Of a stretch of 11,403 nt of DNA, positions 6,845-11,403 are shown one piece after another. Origin of the DNA: an uncultured Alphaproteobacteria bacterium (GTDB taxonomy: Bacteria > Pseudomonadota > Alphaproteobacteria > Rickettsiales > UBA1997); the NCBI GenBank assembly GCA_903858915.1, contig CAIOKL010000266.1, forward strand, positions 1-11,403, read 5' to 3'. Every line of letters starts with the position of its first letter. Position 1 is the stretch's first letter. The notes under the pieces were generated by a model. The model was not told where the DNA came from and did no database searches. It worked only from the letters and a program-made list of their open reading frames with translations. A program made the position numbers and the translations under genes.

Positions 6845-8241
6845 TGAAAGCAAAATTTGCCACATTTATAATCCCATTTTTATTTTTTAATAACCAACTT
6901 TTAGCTCAAGATTATTGCTTTTATCCACAAAAATATTACGACGCAATTTTAACCGAAGTCGCCAATAAAAATCCCAATGTAATTGAAAATTTACCCGAAT
7001 GTTTAAAGCAAGATCGCAACTTAATTTTTAAAGTTTTATTGCTCGACAAAACTCAATTTCAGAATGTTTCCGAAACTCTTCATCAAGATAAAATTTTTAT
7101 AAAAAGAATCATCAAAGCCGACCCCGATATTTTAAAATATGTCGCACCCGAAGTGCGCGCCGATTCATATTTTATGGAAGAAGCGACTTACATTAATCGC
7201 GACGCTCTCAAATATTGCTCTTGGAGCCTTCTTGATAACAAATTATTTATGAAGAAAATGATTGATTTGGATTCGGATAATTACAAATTTGCCTCGGATC
7301 GCATTAAGTCCTTTGAAGAATTCGCCCGTCCCGCCATTGAAGATAATGGCTTACTTCTCGAATTTGCTCCGCCGAATGTTAAAGCGAGCAAAGAATTTGC
7401 CAAAATCGCCATTAATTCCGACAGAAATGCTTTAAAATTTGTTCATCCGAAATTAGCTTCGGATCAAGAACTGATAGATCTCGCCAAAGATAATGACCCT
7501 CTTCCACAACCCGCCGATTTGGAAAAATATTTGCATGATAATTATATCAAAAAACATGAGAAAAAAAATCTTGGCGAATTTATTTCGGGCGAAGGAAAAT
7601 TTTTTCAAAATAATCAACTTATTAATCGCCATTTCATTACCAAATGGAGCAAAACTTATAATCTCGAGAAGGTTCAGCTTGGCGAATTAAAAGAAGAATG
7701 GCGCTTAAATCCAATCGAAAAAAGAAATTATAAAAATTTATGGACGGAAGATTTCAAAGACTATCCGGATTTAATCAAGCGCATTAAAAAATTTTTCGCC
7801 AAAAGGCGCCTTATGCCTGAATCAATTTCCGATTTAAGTACAACTTATCTTTGGAAAATAAAAGACAAGCCTTTGACTCTCGCCTTCAATCTTTACGGCA
7901 TCTCTAACACAACCGACGAAATTTTATCACAAAATTTTTCAAATGTTATTTCGATAACGGCGATTGCGCAATTTCAACAAAAAAAATGGCGCTTATCGAT
8001 TATCGATGTGATATTTAACCGCGAATTAAAAATTGATGCGGTTTATGAAAATGGTCACAAAAAATATACCCTTTGGGATTTATACGGCACCGACGAAAAA
8101 GATAAAAATCCAAAGTTAATTTTCAAAATTGAAGATGCGATTTGCGATTATTTTCAAATATTTAAAGAACAGCCGAACGGCCGATATAAAATTGCTTACG
8201 AATCCAAAAAAGTTCAATGCATCGAGAATTCCGACGACTAA
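6844..8241 (+). CDS. Exported protein with tandem 25-residue DUF4116-like repeats
   Basis: A 465-residue protein. Residues 1-21 form a likely signal peptide (MKAKF, a hydrophobic core, then a QLLA/Q cleavage site), so it should be periplasmic or secreted. Residues 58 to about 220 are tandem repeats of exactly 25 residues starting at 58, 83, 108, 133, 158, 183 and 208, preceded by a diverged unit near 31-57. A typical unit reads KEFAKIAI-NSDRNALKFV-HPKLASD: a short helix, an alanine-leucine-lysine-phenylalanine/tyrosine core, then a proline/leucine turn. This is the DUF4116 pattern; the function is not known. Residues 221-465 form a separate mixed alpha/beta region with basic stretches (for example 310-322) that I cannot assign. 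Five cysteines (25, 53, 125, 434, 459) could form disulfides after export. The start overlaps the nuoK stop by one base. The 3' end meets a convergent gene with overlapping stops. Confidence 0.85.
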   Translation: MKAKFATFIIPFLFFNNQLLAQDYCFYPQKYYDAILTEVANKNPNVIENLPECLKQDRNLIFKVLLLDKTQFQNVSETLHQDKIFIKRIIKADPDILKYVAPEVRADSYFMEEATYINRDALKYCSWSLLDNKLFMKKMIDLDSDNYKFASDRIKSFEEFARPAIEDNGLLLEFAPPNVKASKEFAKIAINSDRNALKFVHPKLASDQELIDLAKDNDPLPQPADLEKYLHDNYIKKHEKKNLGEFISGEGKFFQNNQLINRHFITKWSKTYNLEKVQLGELKEEWRLNPIEKRNYKNLWTEDFKDYPDLIKRIKKFFAKRRLMPESISDLSTTYLWKIKDKPLTLAFNLYGISNTTDEILSQNFSNVISITAIAQFQQKKWRLSIIDVIFNRELKIDAVYENGHKKYTLWDLYGTDEKDKNPKLIFKIEDAICDYFQIFKEQPNGRYKIAYESKKVQCIENSDD

Positions 8242-8873
8242 ATTAAAACTTTATCCGTGGCAAATTTATCAACTCCAAGCAGATATAAATCATTGATTTC
8301 ATTGGCATCGTTAACGGTCCAAGCCAATAATTTTGAGGGTTGAATTTTCTTTAAAAAATCTTTGTTAATTAAAGCATGATCTATCGAAATAAAATCGACT
8401 AATCCAATGTCAACCATATCAACAGCCTCTCGGCATTGCTTGTGTTTATCGCACACTCCCACAAAATTAATTTTTTGAGAGAAAAAATTACGAAATTTTA
8501 AAGAAATTTTGCTCGCCAAACTATAATCGGTAATGTATGGCGCAAAAAAAACTTTATTCAAATCAATTTCTTTTAAAATCAAATCTTCTTTGAGTTTTTT
8601 TAGGGCGTTATCAATGTTTTTTTCGTCTAAATTTTTGAAATCAATCCAATATTCTAATTTATTTTTGTGGACTAAATAATCTTGAAGCCTTGGCAATAAA
8701 AATTGTTCCTTTTCAGTCGGTTTATCGTGCTTCACAAAAAACTCACCATCGATCCACCAAATATCAAACTCCACCCCTCCAAAACCCTTTGTTGAAGCAT
8801 TATTTAAACTCGCAATTGAGTTTTGTTTCATGTTATTTTCAACGAAACCACGATGCGCAAATAATTTAATCAT
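8238..8873 (-). CDS. Glycerophosphodiester phosphodiesterase-family protein
   Basis: A 211-residue TIM-barrel-type phosphodiesterase of the GDPD superfamily. The N-terminus has AHRG (H7, R8), then N18 in KQNSIASLNNA at the place of the usual PENT motif, E35 and D37 in VEFDIWW, and the second catalytic histidine H49 in VKHD. The C-terminal barrel strands appear as LLAWTVND and GVDKFATDKV. GDPDs cleave glycerophosphodiesters such as glycerophosphocholine to glycerol-3-phosphate and an alcohol with a divalent metal. Two points differ from the textbook family. The strand usually containing glutamate-x-lysine reads WIDFKN (D78, K80), and the protein is short. It has no signal peptide, so it should be cytoplasmic. 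The substrate cannot be predicted; a divergent subfamily acting on another phosphodiester is possible. It is transcribed alone and convergent with the repeat-protein gene. Confidence 0.85.
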   Translation of the reverse strand: MIKLFAHRGFVENNMKQNSIASLNNASTKGFGGVEFDIWWIDGEFFVKHDKPTEKEQFLLPRLQDYLVHKNKLEYWIDFKNLDEKNIDNALKKLKEDLILKEIDLNKVFFAPYITDYSLASKISLKFRNFFSQKINFVGVCDKHKQCREAVDMVDIGLVDFISIDHALINKDFLKKIQPSKLLAWTVNDANEINDLYLLGVDKFATDKVLI

Positions 8874-8909
8874 ATTTTTATAAAACTAATTTCATTAAAA
8901 AAATTATAT

Positions 8910-8991
8910 CGATTTTTAAAATTTTATTAAAAAAATATTAGAAATTTGCTTAAAGAAAATCAAATAAACATTTTTATATTTTTAAAAATCG
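8910..8991. repeat. 12-bp inverted repeat with 58-bp gap
   Basis: CGATTTTTAAAA (8910-8921) is the exact reverse complement of TTTTAAAAATCG (8980-8991). Further AAAAATC or AAAAATCG copies occur at 8996-9002 and 9033-9040. The arms are mostly A and T, so chance is a real alternative, though the CG ends match on both sides. Confidence 0.35.
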
Positions 8992-9120
8992 TCTTAAAAA
9001 TCAAAATAAAATTTTACTTATCTTAAAAACAAAAAAATCGTTGTATCATAAAATAAAAAAAGCAATTATAAATTATAATAAATATGAAACACCGCAAAAT
9101 TATACCATTTTCAACTTTAA

Positions 9121-9140
9121 AATTAATGACGACATTAATT
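9121..9140. promoter_or_regulatory. Perfect 20-bp dyad (hairpin or operator) in the rne leader
   Basis: AATTAATG (9121-9128) and CATTAATT (9133-9140) are exact reverse complements around the 4-base centre ACGA. As RNA this is an 8-bp stem with a tetraloop but no U run, so it is not an intrinsic terminator. As DNA it has the shape of a dimeric repressor site. It lies about 200 bp upstream of the rne start. Confidence 0.45.
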
Positions 9141-9330
9141 CGCAACAAAGTGAATTGAATCGTCCTTAGAAATTAAGTAATCGCCATATTAAGCGATCCA
9201 TTAATCACCGCGTTTGGTAAAATTTATAAAAACAAAAGAGTTAAACAGTTATTTAAAAATTATGATTAGAAATATTTTAAATTATTCTTTTTCACCTTAG
9301 AAAATAGCTGATTTTGCTCGTAAAATATTC

Positions 9331-9334
9331 GAGG
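9331..9334 (+). promoter_or_regulatory. Shine-Dalgarno site of rne
   Basis: GAGG lies 4 bases before the ATG at 9339. It is one of very few clear Shine-Dalgarno sequences in the window and fixes the rne start. Confidence 0.75.
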
Positions 9335-9338
9335 AAAA

Positions 9339-11345
9339 ATGACAAAAATTACAATTACAATTGACGGCGCTCACCGCGAGGAAACTCGTATCGCCGTTCT
9401 TGGTAGCGATGGAAAACTTCTAGACTTTGATCGCTCCGCTCTAGCCATAAAACAAATTAAAGGCAATATTTATTTAGCCAAAGTTACTCGCGTCGAACCT
9501 TCTTTGCAAGCGTGCTTCGTTGATTACGGCTCAGATCGCCACGGCTTTTTACCGTTTGCCGATATTCACCCCGATTTTTATCAAATCTCGGAAGTTGAGC
9601 GTCAAAAACTGCGCGAACTCAATGTCGGTCAACCGCAAAAAAACGAGGATGACGATTTAGCAAACTCTCCAACCTCATCTTCTAAAAATAATGATGATGA
9701 AGGTAGCGAAGACGAATCCATAACTACAGGCGCATACTCGGTTGAAGATGAATTGTCGGGCTATGGTGGCAATATTTACAACATTCACAAAAGATACAAT
9801 ATTCAAGAAGTTATCAAGCCGGGACAATTAATTATTGTTCAAGTTGGTAAAGAAGAAAGGGGCAATAAAGGCGCTTCGATGACTACATACATCTCGATCG
9901 CTGGCAAATATTGCGTATTAATGGCAAACACGCCGAACAAAGGCGGAGTTTCCAAAAAAGTTGATAATTTTCGTGATAGAAAAATTTTGCGTTCAATTTT
10001 AAGCGAAATAAATATCGGCAATGATCGCTCGGTAATCATTAGAACCGCGGGCGTCGGCAAAAAACCTGAAGACATCAAAAGAGATTGCGAATATCTAAAT
10101 CGCTTGTGGGATACCATCAAAGAAACTTGCACAAATTCTAAAGCTCCATCTTTCATTCACGCTGAGGATGACATTATTCGTCGTTGCATTCGTGACATCT
10201 ACAACGAGAATGTTAGCGAAGTAATTGTTGAAGGCAAAGAATCTTTCGAAATTGTTACAAATTTCGTAAAATTAACCATGCCTAACGCGCCACAAAATAT
10301 TAAACTTCATGATGAAAGAGTTCCGATTTTTAATAAATATCGCGTTGAGCAACAAATTTCAGCGCTTTACGAAAAACAAATTTCACTTCCATCTGGTGGC
10401 TCAATTGTAATCGATCACACCGAAGCGCTTGTTGCCATCGATGTCAACTCGGGTCGCGCCACCAAAGAATCCGGAGTCGAAGAAACTGCTTTTAGCACCA
10501 ATTTTGAAGCCGTCAAAGAAATCGCGCGACAACTTCGATTACGCGATTTGGCTGGGTTAATCGTTATCGATTTCATCGACATGTATGACCAAAAACATCG
10601 TCGCAATATTGAAAGAACCTTACGCGATGAATTGCAAAATGATCGCGCCCGAATTCAACTTGGCAGAATTAGCGTTTTCGGACTTTTGGAAATGTCGCGC
10701 CAACGCTTGGGAGCAAGTTTTTTTGAAACAATCACCGAGCCTTGTAAACATTGCGGTGGAACTGGATATGTTCGCTCGGTCGAAATTTTAGCGGTTTCGA
10801 TTTTGCGTGCAATTCGTCATGCTTGCGCCGATAAGCAAGCTGGGGTAATTTACATTTACGCCACTGCCGAAACTATCGCTTATATTATGAATTTTAAAAA
10901 ACATGATATAATTTCAACCGAGAAAAATTATAATGTTCACATTTTCATGCAACCAACCGAGGAGAATGGTTCGCAAGGCTTCAGCATCAAAAAACGCAAA
11001 AATCTTTCCGAAGAAGAAAGAAGAGAAATTGAAATGGAAGTTACCACTGGAAAAGTTAATCAATTAGACATTGAAAAAAGTTATTTTGAAAACTTTGTTC
11101 CTGAAGAAATTTCAGAAAATGTTAATGATGCTTATGCGAAATCAGGTGGTGAAAATGAAAGAAATCATAATCATCATCACTCAAATAATCGCAACAATAA
11201 CAATAATAATCGACGCCCCGATAACAAAAAAAGAAATAATCACCAAGGCAATCCCAATAATCGTCGCAACGACAATCGTTACAAAAACTCTTATTCCGAA
11301 GAGAAAAAAGGTAAATCATTCTTTTCTTTTCTTTTTGGGAAATAA
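9339..11345 (+). CDS. rne: Ribonuclease E/G
   Basis: A 668-residue RNase E/G protein. Residues 1-35 give the first part of the RNase H-like fold. The S1 RNA-binding region (about 36-195) starts GNIYLAKVTRVEPSLQACFVDYG and is split by a variable acidic, Ser/Asn-rich insert at about 100-140. The catalytic core has the metal aspartates D368 (AIDVNSGR) and D411 (IVIDFIDM), matching D303 and D346 of the E. coli enzyme, then the zinc-link cysteines C469 and C472 (EPCKHCGGTG) that join subunits. The tail (about 605-655) is an Asn, His and Arg-rich low-complexity stretch ending in a hydrophobic FFSFLFGK. There is no long scaffold like that of E. coli (1061 residues), so a degradosome, if any, would use short motifs. 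It makes 5'-end-dependent cuts in mRNA decay and rRNA/tRNA maturation. The start has a good GAGG site, the leader is long and a terminator follows 32 bp after the stop. Confidence 0.95.
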   Translation: MTKITITIDGAHREETRIAVLGSDGKLLDFDRSALAIKQIKGNIYLAKVTRVEPSLQACFVDYGSDRHGFLPFADIHPDFYQISEVERQKLRELNVGQPQKNEDDDLANSPTSSSKNNDDEGSEDESITTGAYSVEDELSGYGGNIYNIHKRYNIQEVIKPGQLIIVQVGKEERGNKGASMTTYISIAGKYCVLMANTPNKGGVSKKVDNFRDRKILRSILSEINIGNDRSVIIRTAGVGKKPEDIKRDCEYLNRLWDTIKETCTNSKAPSFIHAEDDIIRRCIRDIYNENVSEVIVEGKESFEIVTNFVKLTMPNAPQNIKLHDERVPIFNKYRVEQQISALYEKQISLPSGGSIVIDHTEALVAIDVNSGRATKESGVEETAFSTNFEAVKEIARQLRLRDLAGLIVIDFIDMYDQKHRRNIERTLRDELQNDRARIQLGRISVFGLLEMSRQRLGASFFETITEPCKHCGGTGYVRSVEILAVSILRAIRHACADKQAGVIYIYATAETIAYIMNFKKHDIISTEKNYNVHIFMQPTEENGSQGFSIKKRKNLSEEERREIEMEVTTGKVNQLDIEKSYFENFVPEEISENVNDAYAKSGGENERNHNHHHSNNRNNNNNNRRPDNKKRNNHQGNPNNRRNDNRYKNSYSEEKKGKSFFSFLFGK

Positions 11346-11376
11346 TTAATTTACTTTTTTGGGTTCTTCGCGTTAA

Positions 11377-11401
11377 AAAAATAGCCTAAACGGCTATTTT
11401 T
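11377..11401 (+). terminator. Intrinsic terminator after rne
   Basis: AAAAATAGCC (11377-11386) and GGCTATTTTT (11392-11401) form a perfect 10-bp stem with a 5-base loop (TAAAC) ending in a T run. The symmetric A/T flanks mean it could also work for a gene entering from the right on the minus strand. Confidence 0.85.
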
Positions 11402-11403
11402 AG

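Larger units (their letters stand above)
8874..9338. other. 465-bp non-coding region upstream of rne
   Basis: No convincing protein or tRNA gene is present. The first part (to about 9080) is extremely AT-rich, with runs of A and T, and probably holds the start signals of the minus-strand GDPD gene. A TATAAT sits at 9074-9079 without a convincing -35 hexamer. From about 9085 to 9240 the sequence is less AT-biased and contains a perfect 20-bp dyad (9121-9140) and a smaller stem (9180-9197). CATTAAT occurs both in the dyad (9133-9139) and at 9199-9205. If transcription starts near 9085, rne would have a leader of roughly 250 bases. Long, structured leaders are known for rne in enterobacteria, where RNase E limits its own mRNA; the same role here is inference. 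Confidence 0.5.

Noticed and set aside
6844..8241. Lipoprotein sorting of the repeat protein
   Set aside because: The first cysteine (C25) follows QDY and lacks a lipobox with small residues before it, so ordinary signal-peptidase cleavage is more likely.
9084..9158. 24-codon reading frame in the rne leader as a leader peptide
   Set aside because: It has no Shine-Dalgarno sequence and no attenuator-like hairpin with a U run, and overlaps the dyad at 9121-9140. A frame of this length is expected by chance.
11071..11349. 92-residue overlapping frame across the rne 3' end
   Set aside because: It arises from the repetitive Asn/His/Arg codons of the RNase E tail read in another frame and has no start signal.

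Overview
The window is AT-rich bacterial DNA, roughly one third G+C by eye. It looks chromosomal and fits a small-genome alphaproteobacterium of the Rickettsiales/Holosporales/Pelagibacterales kind. The grounds are an alphaproteobacterial-type MetZ (O-succinylhomoserine sulfhydrylase), a complex I block with alpha-like NuoJ and NuoI, an RNase E with an acidic insert in its S1 region and a short tail, and an exported DUF4116-repeat protein of a kind I associate with host-associated bacteria. The exact lineage cannot be fixed from sequence alone. I see no transposase, integrase, phage gene, tRNA, rRNA or CRISPR array.

Layout. At the left edge, 1-953 (minus) is a 3'-truncated LptF-type lipopolysaccharide export permease, divergent from an isolated thiS (1036-1245, plus). 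A probable minus-strand operon follows, read right to left: metZ (2255-3457), yajQ (1751-2242) and a 168-residue protein I do not recognise (1242-1748). It ends convergently against thiS with overlapping stop codons. Divergent from metZ is pgpA (3580-4146, plus). Next comes a partial complex I cluster, nuoH-nuoI (4260-5767) and nuoJ-nuoK (5908-6844), each pair preceded by a TTGACT promoter-like element. Where nuoL would be expected, an exported 25-residue-repeat protein (6844-8241) starts on the last base of the nuoK stop codon. A GDPD-like phosphodiesterase gene (8238-8873, minus) converges on it. A 465-bp non-coding stretch (8874-9338) with perfect dyads then leads to rne (9339-11345), which ends at a clear intrinsic terminator (11377-11401).

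How the genes fit together. Envelope lipid functions (LptF, PgpA, the GDPD-like enzyme), respiration (four membrane-arm or connecting subunits of NADH:quinone oxidoreductase), sulfur metabolism (MetZ, ThiS) and RNA turnover (RNase E) sit side by side, as in a rearranged, streamlined genome. Most of this is ordinary housekeeping. The parts worth a second look are the exported repeat protein coupled to nuoK, the lone thiS near metZ, the unknown 168-residue protein behind yajQ, and the structured leader of rne. I found no convincing new multi-gene system.
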